Notes: a model not told the origin generated them from the letters alone. DNA of 64,000 nt from Salinadaptatus halalkaliphilus (GCF_006543045.1 NZ_RBZW01000055.1:62001-126000), one strand, 5' to 3'; shown: positions 26,492-35,940, counted from the stretch's first letter. Program-made: numbers and translations.

Positions 26492-27154
26492 TTACGGACG
26501 TGCGGTGGTAAGCAGCGAGTGAACCTCGTCAGTACTCTCCGTCTCGGTGATCACCGCGACTTCGTCACCGGCCTCGAGTTCGGTGCCAGGAAGCGGGATG
26601 GTTAGTGATTCGCGTGCGCGACCGTGGGCGTATATTCGCGCACCGTTGGGGAGATCGAGTTCGCTCATCCGCTTGCCGACGGCGGGCGACTCCGTATCGA
26701 TCTCGAGGACGGTCAACTGGAGGTTGGTAGCGAGGTCGGCAACGACGTTGAAATCGCCGCCGAGCAGCGCAGTTTTCGCGCCGGCAGCGCCCAGTCGTTC
26801 GGGATAGATGATCTCGTCGACATCCTGGGCGTACTTCTCGTAGATGTCCTCACGATAATCCTCGTCGATCCGAAGAACGGTCCGACAGTCGTAGTGCGTA
26901 CCGACCATACAGGCGGCGAAGTTGACGTTGAGATCGGGTGTGAACGCGCCGATCGCGTCGGCCTCGTCGATACCGGCCTCGAGGAGAGTCGCTTCGTCGG
27001 CACCATCGCCCGAGGTCGCGTCGAACCCCGTCCTCGTGGCGCGGTCGATACGGTCGTCGTCGTCGTCGACGACCGTCACGTCGTGTCCTTCTTCGGAGAG
27101 AATCCGTGCAGTTCGAGCGCCGACCCGACCATACCCCACGATAACGAATATCAT
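26492..27154 (-). CDS. trkA: TrkA family potassium-uptake regulatory protein (RCK domains)
   Basis: A 220-residue cytoplasmic regulator of K+ channels/transporters. The N-terminal Rossmann domain begins MIFVIVGYGRVGARTA (GxGxxG at 7-12), binds NAD(H) or ATP, and contains the acidic VVDDDDDRID strand end. The RCK-C domain follows (about 140-215: LQLTVLEIDTESPAVGKR). The start is ATG 27154; the upstream extension to 27316 covers the promoter. No TrkH partner is adjacent. It is divergent from the NCS2 permease. Confidence 0.94.
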   Translation of the reverse strand: MIFVIVGYGRVGARTARILSEEGHDVTVVDDDDDRIDRATRTGFDATSGDGADEATLLEAGIDEADAIGAFTPDLNVNFAACMVGTHYDCRTVLRIDEDYREDIYEKYAQDVDEIIYPERLGAAGAKTALLGGDFNVVADLATNLQLTVLEIDTESPAVGKRMSELDLPNGARIYAHGRARESLTIPLPGTELEAGDEVAVITETESTDEVHSLLTTARP

Positions 27155-27306
27155 GATATCGTCGTACGCGCTCCGAAGGCAAATACGTTGGTCCCGACGC
27201 CCAGCCGCCGCTCGAGTGACCAACATATGCACAGCCGTGGACAACAACCCGAGATCGGAGACGGGAATACTTAACTCCCTGGTGTAGCTACGCTCGAGCG
27301 TCCAAC

Positions 27307-28764
27307 ATGGGGGCAATAGAGTCGGTCGCGGCGTACTTCGGTTTCGAGGAGCACAACACTGATTATCGGACGGAAGCGCTTGCGGGGTTGACGACGTTTC
27401 TCGCGATGGCTTACATCATCGTGGTCAATCCGGCGATCCTAAGCGATGCGATCGTCATCGAGGGGTACGACCAGGGCGAGGTGTTTCAGATGCTCGCGAT
27501 CGTGACGATCATCGCGTCGATCGTCGCGACGGCAGTGATGGCGTTCTACGCGAATCGGCCGTTCGGCCTGGCGCCGGGCATGGGATTGAACGCCTTCTTT
27601 ACGTACACCGTCGTGATCGTCCTCGGAGTTCCGTGGGAGCTCGCACTCGCTGCAGTCTTCGTCGAGGGAATCATCTTCATCGCACTGACGGCGGTCGGTG
27701 CCCGTGAGTACATCATCGAACTGTTCCCCGAGCCGGTGAAGTTCGCCGTCGGCGCCGGTATCGGGATCTTCCTGCTCTTTCTCGGTCTCCAGGAGATGGA
27801 TCTCGTCGTCCCGTACGTCGACGCCGACGGCCTCCCGTCCGGAACTCTGGTCGAGCTCGGTAACGCCATCCAGAGCCCGGTTGCGGCGCTGTCGGTTGTC
27901 GGACTCGGCTTTACGTTCTTCCTCTACGCCCGCGGCATTCGGGGGTCGATCGTCATCGGCATCCTCACGACCGCGATCGCCGGCTGGGCGCTGACGCTGC
28001 TTGGCATCGTTCGGCCGGGCGTGCTCACGCCGGATGGTGCCTACGAGGACATCGCAAACGAAGGGCTGCTCTCGTTGCTCCTCTCGGTTCAGTACGACGT
28101 GACGCCGCTGTTCTGGGGCTTCGTCGACGGACTCGGTATGATCGGAGACGACCCGCTCGTGTTTGCTCTCGTCGTCTTTACGTTCTTCTTCGTGGATTTC
28201 TTCGACACGGCAGGGACGCTGATCGGCGTCGCGCAGTTCGGCGGCTTTCTCGACGACGACGGTAATCTCCCAGACATCGACGAACCGCTCATGGCCGACG
28301 CCGTCGGGACCACCGTCGGTGCGATGATCGGCACCTCGACGGTGACGACCTACATCGAGTCCTCGACCGGCGTCGAGGAGGGTGGCCGCACCGGCTTTAC
28401 GGCACTCGTCGTCGCCGTCCTGTTCAGCATCGCACTCGTGACCGTCCCCATCATGCAGGCGATTCCCCAGTACGCGACCTACCTCGCGCTTGTCGTCGTC
28501 GGCATCATCATGCTGCAAGGCGTCGCCGACATCGACTGGGAAGACCCCGTCTGGCTCATCTCGAGCGGCCTAACGATCACGATCATGCCGCTGACGGCCT
28601 CGATCGCCAACGGCATCGCGGCCGGCATCATCAGCTACCCGCTGCTCAAGACCGCCATCGGCGACGCTCGAGACGTCTCGTTCGGTCAGTGGGTACTGGC
28701 AATCACCTTCGTCTGCTACTTCGTCGCGTACTTCGCCACCGAGGCTGGCGTCGTGACGTTCTAA
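27307..28764 (+). CDS. NCS2 family purine permease (AzgA/PbuG-like)
   Basis: A 485-residue transporter for adenine, guanine or hypoxanthine. AzgA signatures are visible: the N-terminal TEALAGLTTFLAMAYIIVVN (about 22-41), FGLAPGMGLNAFFTYTV (about 86-102) and the FVDFFDTAGTLIGVA segment (about 293-307), followed by GTSTVTTYIESSTGVEEGGR. Twelve to fourteen membrane segments are expected. It stands alone; a glutaredoxin-like gene follows after 84 bp. Confidence 0.95.
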   Translation: MGAIESVAAYFGFEEHNTDYRTEALAGLTTFLAMAYIIVVNPAILSDAIVIEGYDQGEVFQMLAIVTIIASIVATAVMAFYANRPFGLAPGMGLNAFFTYTVVIVLGVPWELALAAVFVEGIIFIALTAVGAREYIIELFPEPVKFAVGAGIGIFLLFLGLQEMDLVVPYVDADGLPSGTLVELGNAIQSPVAALSVVGLGFTFFLYARGIRGSIVIGILTTAIAGWALTLLGIVRPGVLTPDGAYEDIANEGLLSLLLSVQYDVTPLFWGFVDGLGMIGDDPLVFALVVFTFFFVDFFDTAGTLIGVAQFGGFLDDDGNLPDIDEPLMADAVGTTVGAMIGTSTVTTYIESSTGVEEGGRTGFTALVVAVLFSIALVTVPIMQAIPQYATYLALVVVGIIMLQGVADIDWEDPVWLISSGLTITIMPLTASIANGIAAGIISYPLLKTAIGDARDVSFGQWVLAITFVCYFVAYFATEAGVVTF

Positions 28765-28848
28765 GAGTCGGGTCTCCGTTCTCACGGTTCGATTGCCGAT
28801 CGGCTCTGCGACCGGTGCACTCTTGGGTCTCTCGCCTCTACGACGAGT

Positions 28849-29094
28849 ATGGCAGATATCACGATCTACGAACTTCCAGGCTGCCCGTACTGTGCGAAAG
28901 TCCGCTCCAAACTCGACGAACTCGAGCTCGAGTACGACATCATCGAAGTGCCGCGCTCTCACAGCGAGCGAACGGAAGTCGAGGCGGTTAGCGGCCAAAC
29001 CGGCGTTCCGGTTATCATCGACGACGCTCACGGCGTCGACGGCATGCACGAGAGCGACGATATCGTCGACTTCCTCGAAGAGACGTACGCGTAG
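28849..29094 (+). CDS. Glutaredoxin-like/GST N-terminal domain protein
   Basis: An 81-residue thioredoxin-fold protein: beta strand ITIYELPG, the C12-P-Y-C15 redox motif, the cis-proline G-V-P-V-I segment (about 54-58), and G-V-D-G-M-H-E-S-D-D-I (about 63-73), the glutathione-recognition region. Haloarchaea use gamma-glutamylcysteine rather than glutathione, so the physiological thiol is probably that one. ATG 28849. Confidence 0.93.
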   Translation: MADITIYELPGCPYCAKVRSKLDELELEYDIIEVPRSHSERTEVEAVSGQTGVPVIIDDAHGVDGMHESDDIVDFLEETYA

Positions 29095-29193
29095 AACCGA
29101 CGGGAGCGAAACGGTGACGCACCTCGGAGGCGAGTCTCGAGGCACTCGCCCTGTTGTCTCTGCAAACAGCGACGTTCGGCGAGGCTGCTACCG

Positions 29194-30492
29194 TTACAGC
29201 GTTTTCTCGGCTTCCCCCTCCTCCACGACCTCGATTCCACGGTTGTTGACCGCCATCGGATCGAGGCCCACTTCCTGAAGGAAGTTCTTGTACTCGCGTT
29301 CGCACTGTTCGGCGTCTTTCTGCTTGTCGCTCGCGCGGTCACAGAGTTCCACGAGGTTCTCGGGAACGTCGTTCTGGTAGACGATCCAGTGATTGATCAG
29401 ATCCGAGAGCCGGCGGATGGGGCTCGTGAAGTGACCGTAGATTTCGAAGTTCAGCGCGTGGTGGCCGCCAAAGGGGTCGTCCATGTACTTCGCGCGAGGC
29501 ATGACCTTCATGACGGCCCACTGGATCTTGTCGAGCTGGCGCGCAGGAGCCTCTTCGAGCGTCGCGTTGACGGCCTTTCGCGGATCGTCCCAGGCGCTGC
29601 CGGGAATCGAGACTCCATCGAGGTCCTGAATCTCCTGGAGGGCTTCGGACCACTCGTCGGGACTGGGCTGTGGGTGGACCCGATACATCGCAGAGACGCC
29701 GCGATTCCACATGAGTTCGTGCGTGACGGCCTTGTTGGCCTTGAGCATGCACTCCTCGATGATGGTGTGGGCGCGGTCGCGGGCGGGGTTCAGGACGAGC
29801 GAGCCGTCCTCCTTGCGGATTTCGTGCATCCGATCGGCGACCTGGTGGACCAGTTTGTTCTCCTCATGCAGCGGCGCGTCGGGATCTTCGAGGCGGTTCT
29901 CGGCCTGGGAGTAGGTCAGACGCTCGTCGGATTCGATGACGGATTTGTAGATCTCGATGTTCTCGTAGCTCAGGGTCTCCTTGTCGAGGTGCATCTCGAC
30001 GGTGTGGGCGAGTCGATCCTCGTTGGGAACCAGCGAACAGACCGTCTCGGCCAGCACCGGTGGCAGCATGTGAATCGTATAGCCGGGGAGATAGACCGTG
30101 TTGGATCGCTGGACGGCCGAGTCCCACATCGCGGTGTCGGGATTGACGTAGTGAGTTACGTCGGCGATGTGGACCCAAAGAACGTACTCGTCCTCGCGTT
30201 CTTCGATCGAGATGGCGTCGTCGAAGTCCTGGGCGTCGATCGGGTCCGTCGTCCAGGTCGTCAGGTCGCGCAGATCCTCCCGCTCGTCGATCTCGTCCTG
30301 AATTTCGGCCTCGACGCCGTCCGTGCGTTCCTCGGCTTCCTCGAGTACCTCGGGGGGGAAGCCGTCGGGAATCTCGAACTTCTCGAACAGCTCCTCGCGT
30401 TTGTTCTCGAGGTGGCGCGCGAGGTCTTCGGAGATCTCGACGGGGCCCTGCCCTTCGGCCGTGCCGGCTTCGGCCTGTGCGTCGTCGCTCAT
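29194..30492 (-). CDS. RNB-domain exoribonuclease (RNase II/R family, minimal form)
   Basis: A 432-residue 3'-5' exoribonuclease made almost only of an RNB catalytic domain. The aspartate signature D83-x5-D89-x-D91-D92 (DPIDAQDFDD) provides the magnesium site, and the arginine-containing HFTSPIRRLSDLINH block (about 355-370) is diagnostic. No cold-shock domains precede it and no S1 domain follows, unlike bacterial RNase R, which is about 700-800 residues. The N-terminal about 75 residues are acidic and helical. It could act in mRNA turnover alongside the exosome, which haloarchaea also have. Confidence 0.93.
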   Translation of the reverse strand: MSDDAQAEAGTAEGQGPVEISEDLARHLENKREELFEKFEIPDGFPPEVLEEAEERTDGVEAEIQDEIDEREDLRDLTTWTTDPIDAQDFDDAISIEEREDEYVLWVHIADVTHYVNPDTAMWDSAVQRSNTVYLPGYTIHMLPPVLAETVCSLVPNEDRLAHTVEMHLDKETLSYENIEIYKSVIESDERLTYSQAENRLEDPDAPLHEENKLVHQVADRMHEIRKEDGSLVLNPARDRAHTIIEECMLKANKAVTHELMWNRGVSAMYRVHPQPSPDEWSEALQEIQDLDGVSIPGSAWDDPRKAVNATLEEAPARQLDKIQWAVMKVMPRAKYMDDPFGGHHALNFEIYGHFTSPIRRLSDLINHWIVYQNDVPENLVELCDRASDKQKDAEQCEREYKNFLQEVGLDPMAVNNRGIEVVEEGEAEKTL

Positions 30493-30708
30493 ACGGTGGG
30501 GTACGGACGAAAGGGTGAAAGTCGTGTCGGGATGGGTACGGTCTACTGTGACCGATACCGATTACTGTCCCGATCTCCCGGCCCACCCACCGCCCGAGTC
30601 GCAGTTGCACCCGAACTGACTGACAGGAAACCGTATAACTCGACCGGCCGTGAGTCAGCCAGAACGGGTATATGGGTCCGAGGGAAAGACGGGGACGAAC
30701 CCGGCGAC

Positions 30709-32230
30709 ATGTCCTGGCAGTATCCGCCCCATCTCCTCCCGTATATCGGCGTGCTGTTTCTGGCGATGGTTATTGCCGGTACGTTGGCCCTCTACACCGT
30801 GGTGACTCGGTCGGACGCGATGGATGAACCGAGCGTTCGGGCGTTCGTCGGTCTGAACGCCGGGGCTGCGCTCTGGTCCGGAGCGTACGCGCTGCAGTTG
30901 CTGAGCGTCGAACTGCCGATGAAACGGCTCTGGTTGGTCATCGCCTTCGCCAGCGCGATTCTGGTGGTGGCCTCGGTATTCGCCTTCGCCGTCGCGTACT
31001 CGAATCACGAACGGTGGCTCACCCGACGAACCCTTCTTGCCGTGACATCCGTCCCCGCAGTGGGGTTTGTCCTGCACGCGACTCAGTACCGAAACCTGTA
31101 CGAACGTCCAATCGAGACTACCGTCGTCGACGGAATCGTCGTTCTGGATCGAACCCTGGAACCGGCGGCGATCGTCACCCTTCTGTTCATGTACGGCCTC
31201 GTCGTCGTCGCCGCGGGGTTCTTGCTCAAAACGGTGTACGAATCACAACGCGTCTACCGCTTGCAGTCCGTGGCCATCCTGATCGCGATCTTCGTTCCGT
31301 TCGTTCCCAACGTTGCGTGGGCGCTCGGTCTGGGTCCGAGAGCGAACCTCGATCTGACGCCCGTCGCGTTCACCGTCTCTGGAGTCGTGTTCGCCGTCGC
31401 AATGTATCGCCATCACCTCCTGGATATCGCTCCCGTCACCCGCACCGCCGTCGTCGAAGACATGCGCGACGGCTTTCTCGTGATCGACGGGACCGGCCGT
31501 ATCCGAGACGCCAACGCAGCCGCTCGAGGGAGCGTCGCCCGCGACATACCCTCTTCCATCGTCGGCCAGGACATGACTGGGCTTTTCCCCGAGCTCGCGC
31601 CGATCGTTCGCGACGAGGCGTCGACGAACCAGATCGAATATCGCCGTCGATCGGGCGGAGTATCGGCTCCGGACCGCCGACGGCGAGTGGCGAGATGTCG
31701 AGACGACCGGGAGCAACTTACTCGAGGATCCGTTCGTCGAGGGCGTCGTCTTGAACACGCGGGATATCACCGACCGCAAGCAACGCGAACGCGAGATCCG
31801 TCGCTCGAACGAGCAACTCGAGCGGTTCGCGGACGTTGTCAGCCACGATCTGCGCAATCCGTTGAACGTCGCCCAGGGCTACCTCGAACTGGCCAGCGAC
31901 GACATCGACTGTGCGTATCACGACGATATCGAACTCGCTCACGACCGAATGGCGGCGATCATCGAGGACGTGTTACGCCTGGCTCGAGAGGGACAACCGA
32001 TCGACGACACCGAACCGGTCGACCTCGAGCGCGTCCTCGAGTACGGCGAGACCTCGTCGGGGTCCGGAACCGGGTTCGGACTCGCGATCGTCGACGAGAT
32101 CGCTGACGGCCACGGCTGGACGCTTCGGATTACCGAAAGCGCCGACGGCGGTGCCCGGTTCGAGTTCGACACTGGACCCACGTCCCGAACATCCGCAGCG
32201 ACTCGGAGTCCGTCGGCCGACGACGCGTGA
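30709..32230 (+). pseudogene. Sensor histidine kinase disrupted by a frameshift and by loss of the ATP-binding core
   Basis: From ATG 30709 the frame encodes an N-terminal 7-helix histidine-kinase sensor (HisKA_7TM) and a PAS domain (DGFLVIDGTGRIRDANAAAR). Near 31632-31645 coding moves to the next frame (NIAVDRAEYRLRTADGEWRD), which carries on to the phospho-acceptor block ERFADVVSHDLRNPL. The HATPase part then jumps from EPVDLERV straight to LEYGETSSGSGTGFGLAI; the N-box and G1 box, about 60 residues, are absent. The joint sits at CTCGAG repeats (32030-32041). Both lesions should abolish kinase activity, though a sequencing error at the first cannot be excluded. Confidence 0.8.
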
Positions 32231-32316
32231 GGAGTGGCCCCTCGAGAGCTGTTGGTCTGTCCGATCGCGGGCGGGACAGCACGGTCGCCCCGCTGGCGGT
32301 ATCCGTATTGGGCGGT

Positions 32317-32610
32317 TCAATACTCTTCCTCGAGCGTCCCGTATCGCTCCTCGACAATCTCGAGGTAGCTCGAGAGAAACGCGTCCCGATCGGTTTCGCC
32401 CGCGTCGAGTTCGATCAACAACGCCTCGAGTTCGTCCCGCGGATAGTGACAGAGGTCGTCGTGACAGGATTTACAGCAGTACTCGAAGCGCTTGTCCGTA
32501 CGATCCCAGCGGTCACCGTGCTTGTCGTATTCGCGGGCCATCGACCGGCTGACCTGCTTGCCGCAGGCAAGACACGTGACCGACTCACTCGCGTTCCGGG
32601 AGGGCCACAT
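32317..32610 (-). CDS. Small zinc-finger-like hypothetical protein
   Basis: A 97-residue cysteine-rich protein that I do not recognise by family. C-L-A-C-G near the N-terminus (about 13-17) and CCKSCHDDLCHYP (about 45-57) give enough Cys/His for a treble-clef or zinc-ribbon fold, of the kind found in haloarchaeal nucleic-acid-binding or HNH-like proteins. The C-terminal half is acidic and helical (EALLIELDAGETDRDAF). Stop at 32317; ATG 32610. Confidence 0.75.
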   Translation of the reverse strand: MWPSRNASESVTCLACGKQVSRSMAREYDKHGDRWDRTDKRFEYCCKSCHDDLCHYPRDELEALLIELDAGETDRDAFLSSYLEIVEERYGTLEEEY

Positions 32611-32842
32611 ACTAGCCGGGAAGACATGCTAATACTTAGCAATTGTCACGCTATCCGGCCACGAACACAGTCTCTCTGGCCGATCAGTTGTCGAATTGGA
32701 GTGGGCAACGATCCGACGGGTTACTCGTCGTTCGACGGAGCCACCACTCGAGAGAGAATACCCTTTCCCGATGTCTCACCGCCACACCGAGGCCGTCGGA
32801 GCAAAACTAATCTGTTAAATGCATACGTCGGGAAGCGCCTGT

Positions 32843-33322
32843 ATGCAGGTCAAATCTCGACACCACCTTCGCAGCGACGCCGTCTCGGAACTCGAAGATG
32901 CGCTTGCTGACCAGCTGGGTGTCGCCGCCGAGGGCGATACCTACGAGCGCGTCGAGTTCGAGGAGACCGACTGGGAAGTCGTCCTCATCGACGGCGAACC
33001 GCAGGTGGCGTACTTCGATTCGGAGCCGTTCCTGACGGTTCGTGGCGCGAACGCCTACGATCCCGACAAGCGGGTGGTGACCGTCGATGCGGGTGCCATC
33101 TCGTTCGTCAGCGACGGCGCGGATATCATGCGCCCCGGCATCACCGAAGCGACCCACGATATTTCGCCGGACGATCTGGTCGTTATCGCCGAGGAGTCTC
33201 ACGGGAAAGTACTCGCGATCGGTCGCGCTCGCGTCGACGGTGCCGACATGGCGGGTGACGAGGGGAAGGTCGTCGACTCGCTCCACCACGTCGGTGACGA
33301 CCTCTACGAGTTCGCCGGCTAG
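32843..33322 (+). CDS. PUA-domain RNA-binding protein (Tma20/MCT-1-like)
   Basis: A 159-residue protein of COG2016. Residues about 1-75 form the MCT-1-like N-terminal domain (MQVKSRHHLRSDAV), and about 78-155 the PUA domain with VTVDAGAISFVSDGADIMRPG, which is diagnostic. Eukaryotic relatives act in translation re-initiation and ribosome recycling; the archaeal role is likely RNA binding at the ribosome. ATG 32843 is preferred to ATG 32819, because alignment to the family starts at MQVKSR. Confidence 0.92.
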   Translation: MQVKSRHHLRSDAVSELEDALADQLGVAAEGDTYERVEFEETDWEVVLIDGEPQVAYFDSEPFLTVRGANAYDPDKRVVTVDAGAISFVSDGADIMRPGITEATHDISPDDLVVIAEESHGKVLAIGRARVDGADMAGDEGKVVDSLHHVGDDLYEFAG

Positions 33323-33582
33323 TGAGTTTTTGTTGATACGTTTTGTCGTCGCACCCCTAACAGTTCGAATTTTGATTTGTTTAAAATATAATATATTTGG
33401 AGATTGTTCTGCGATCGTCGAACGGGAGGCCGGATTCGTGTGTGCAGATATTATTCCCGATTAATGCATCGGGATATTGGTGGTGTATACAAGGATATAA
33501 CCCATCATATCATGGGTATCTGATCAGAATAAGAGATGCTGGCCACATGTTTCATATCGTTGAAAGTGAGTGTCGAAAGGGA
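33323..33582 (+). promoter_or_regulatory. AT-rich leader with two small hairpins upstream of the PAS-GAF-HTH10 gene
   Basis: AT-rich compared with its surroundings, containing a TATA-like run (aaaatataatatattt, 33383-33398) and two perfect 6-bp hairpins: CCCGAT/ATCGGG (33456-33473) and ACCCAT/ATGGGT (33500-33517). No gene is seen in it. An in-frame extension of the downstream CDS to 33397 exists but its composition does not look coding. Confidence 0.45.
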
Positions 33583-35190
33583 ATGGACACTGACGACTCC
33601 GGATCTGTCTCTCAGCCTACTGGTGCAGAATTTTATCAAACCGTGGTGGAACGCGCCCCGGTTGGGGTTGTGACGATCGATAGCGAGAATACGATCGTCG
33701 ACGCGAACGCCGCGCTCGAACGATTCGTCGGCTACTCGCCGGACGAACTCGTCGGCAAACACGTGTGCAAACTCGTCCCCGAACGGAGCCAATCACTGGA
33801 GACGGCGGCCTCGTTCGGAGCGGATGGGCCCGAGGAAGGCGAGATCGAACTGCCGTTCACACACAGGGATGGGACCGATGTCGCGATGATCGTCCGGGTC
33901 GACGCCTACGAGTATCAGGACGAACGCATCCGGACTGCGTTCGTGTGGCCCCGGCCGGATCGAACCGAGGGAGCGTCCGTCCCTGCAGACAAGCACCACG
34001 ACGCCACCGACATCGACGAACTGTTCAGATCGGTCGCGGCCGAGATCGTCGAAACGTCGACCCGAGAGACCATCGAGCAGACCGTGTGTGAGGAACTCGC
34101 CGCATCCGAAGCCTACGAGTTCGCCTGGATCGCCGAGGTTGACCGAACGACAGGTGACGTGACACCGCGGTCGATGGCCGGTGTGGAAGGGTATTTCTCG
34201 GAGATCGAACTCACGACCGATCCCGACGATCCGGCCGGACAGGGGCCGGGTGGCAAGACTCTCAGAACGGGGCAGAGCCACGTTTTACGAAACGTATTCG
34301 AAGAGCCGTCGTTCGAGCCCTGGCGATCCGAGGCCGAGCGGTACGGCTTCCGATCGGTCGCGGTCGTTCCCATCAGTAACGGATCGACCCAGTACGGTGC
34401 GCTTGGCATCTACTCGGCACGAGTCCGCGCCTTCGGCAAACGGGAGCGAACGATGGTCGAACAGCTCGGCCGGCTCGTCGGTGCCGCGATCGCGAGTGTC
34501 GAACAGCAACAAGCGTTACTGACCGATTCGATCGTCGAGCTCGAGTTTCGAAGCCGAAACGTCTTCCAGTTGTTCGATCGCCCCGTCACGGCCGATGGTG
34601 CGATCGCGCTCGAGCACGTCGTCGCCCTCGACGACGAGTCGTTTCTCGGCTACGGGACGGCCACGGCAGAGAGCATGGCCGTCGTCGAGAAACTCGTCGA
34701 CGACGACGCGATCGAATGCGTCACATCGGCGACGGTGCTCCACGAAACCGATACGGCGACCCGATTCGAGGTCCGGTTGCGCGATCCGCCACTCTTGCCG
34801 ACACTGACGTCTCACGGGGCCATACTCGAGACGTTCCGACTCGCGGAGGGGGATCTCACCATGCAGATTCACGCCGTACCCGGTCGGGACATACATCAGA
34901 TCGTCGATGCGGTAACGACCACGTGTCCCGGTGCCGAGATGGTGGGGCGACGACAGCGTCCACAGATCGCACGCTCACCCCAGGAGCTGCGCCAGTCGCT
35001 TCTGGATCGGCTGACGGCTCGCCAACAGACGGCCCTCGAGGCGGCGTACTACGGCGGCTTTTTCGAGTGGCCGCGAGAGCGTTCGGGCGAGGACGTCGCG
35101 GCTTCACTGGACATCAACTCCTCGACGTTCCATCAGCACGTCCGGAAAGCGGAGAACAAACTCCTCGACGTGTTGTTCGAAGAGCAGTAG
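33583..35190 (+). CDS. PAS-GAF sensor regulator with C-terminal HTH-10 (Bat-type)
   Basis: A 535-residue one-component regulator. A PAS domain (about 12-115: VVERAPVGVVTIDSENTIVD) is followed by a GAF domain (about 140-300: VAVVPISNGSTQYGALGIYS), a bacterioopsin-activator-type linker domain (about 315-460) and the HTH-10 domain (about 475-535: LTARQQTALEAAYYGGFFEW, SSTFHQHVRKAENKLLD). It probably senses redox, light or a small molecule and activates target promoters. ATG 33583 follows a GGGA element; ATG 33547 is a possible alternative. The gene at 35246 follows it at once on the same strand. Confidence 0.92.
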   Translation: MDTDDSGSVSQPTGAEFYQTVVERAPVGVVTIDSENTIVDANAALERFVGYSPDELVGKHVCKLVPERSQSLETAASFGADGPEEGEIELPFTHRDGTDVAMIVRVDAYEYQDERIRTAFVWPRPDRTEGASVPADKHHDATDIDELFRSVAAEIVETSTRETIEQTVCEELAASEAYEFAWIAEVDRTTGDVTPRSMAGVEGYFSEIELTTDPDDPAGQGPGGKTLRTGQSHVLRNVFEEPSFEPWRSEAERYGFRSVAVVPISNGSTQYGALGIYSARVRAFGKRERTMVEQLGRLVGAAIASVEQQQALLTDSIVELEFRSRNVFQLFDRPVTADGAIALEHVVALDDESFLGYGTATAESMAVVEKLVDDDAIECVTSATVLHETDTATRFEVRLRDPPLLPTLTSHGAILETFRLAEGDLTMQIHAVPGRDIHQIVDAVTTTCPGAEMVGRRQRPQIARSPQELRQSLLDRLTARQQTALEAAYYGGFFEWPRERSGEDVAASLDINSSTFHQHVRKAENKLLDVLFEEQ

Positions 35191-35245
35191 GTGATCACAT
35201 ATTTTGGGCACCCCGACTATCACCAGGATCGAGCTATTGATTCCC

Positions 35246-35923
35246 ATGGTGGACGGGTTCGGTTCGACAGGGTGTAGCCAGGGCACACGATCTACAATCG
35301 TCGCCAATCCGCGACTGCGACGGCTCTGTTCCGTGCTGCTGTCTAACCCACAGCCGCTGACCGTTCGGGACCTCGCCGTCGAACTCGCGGCCGCGATCGG
35401 CGACAAACCGCCGACGGAAGTCACAGCCGTCGAACGAACGCGGTCCCGCTCGCTGTTGGTCCACCAGTACCTGCCAGTCCTCGAGGATGCGGACATCGTT
35501 CGCCAGGAATCGGACATCGTTCTCGTCACCGACCGAACGCCGTTCGAGGGGACGCGTCTCTCCGTTCGCCACCTTCGTGAACTCGAGCTCCCCGCCTGGG
35601 GGTGGGACGCACTTGCGGCGCTCGTCGGCTGTCCCAACCGACGACGGATCGTCTCGTTGGTAACCGATCGCGCACCGCTTTCCCTCGAGCGCCTCGCGGC
35701 GATGCTACCGCCTGCAGCGTTCGGGGTCGGCCGATCAGCCGACGCCGACGGCCGACCGCTCCAGGTCGTCTTGCATCACGTGGAACTCCCGGCCCTGGAC
35801 GACGTCGACGTGGTCGAGTACGATCCACTCAAGCGGTTGTTGCGCCACAGCCAGCGACTGTCGGAGCTGTGCGACCGTGCGGCGGTCGTCCGCGAGCTAT
35901 GCGCGCTCGAGTCGCCGGAGTAG
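35246..35923 (+). CDS. Hypothetical protein with two winged-helix-like domains (DUF7344-like)
   Basis: A 225-residue protein with two repeats of one fold. The first (about 15-95) reads RLRRLCSVLLSNPQPLTVRD followed by LAVELAAA; the second (about 120-215) reads VGCPNRRRIVSLVTDRAPLS followed by LERLAAML. Each has a segment like VHQYLPVLEDADIVR / LHHVELPALDDVDVVEYD, typical of haloarchaeal winged-helix DUF7344 proteins, where helix 3 would bind DNA. It is 55 bp after the HTH-10 regulator and converges on the next kinase (17-bp gap). Confidence 0.8.
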   Translation: MVDGFGSTGCSQGTRSTIVANPRLRRLCSVLLSNPQPLTVRDLAVELAAAIGDKPPTEVTAVERTRSRSLLVHQYLPVLEDADIVRQESDIVLVTDRTPFEGTRLSVRHLRELELPAWGWDALAALVGCPNRRRIVSLVTDRAPLSLERLAAMLPPAAFGVGRSADADGRPLQVVLHHVELPALDDVDVVEYDPLKRLLRHSQRLSELCDRAAVVRELCALESPE

Positions 35924-35940
35924 TGGCGATTCGTCGATCG

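Noticed and set aside
29389-32106. 905-codon plus-strand frame joining the RNB antisense and the kinase
   Set aside because: The first 440 codons are the antisense of the exoribonuclease; only the kinase part from ATG 30709 is real.
33397-33582. N-terminal extension of the PAS-GAF-HTH10 gene
   Set aside because: It crosses an AT-rich promoter-like stretch with hairpins and shows no similarity to PAS proteins; ATG 33583 is the better start.
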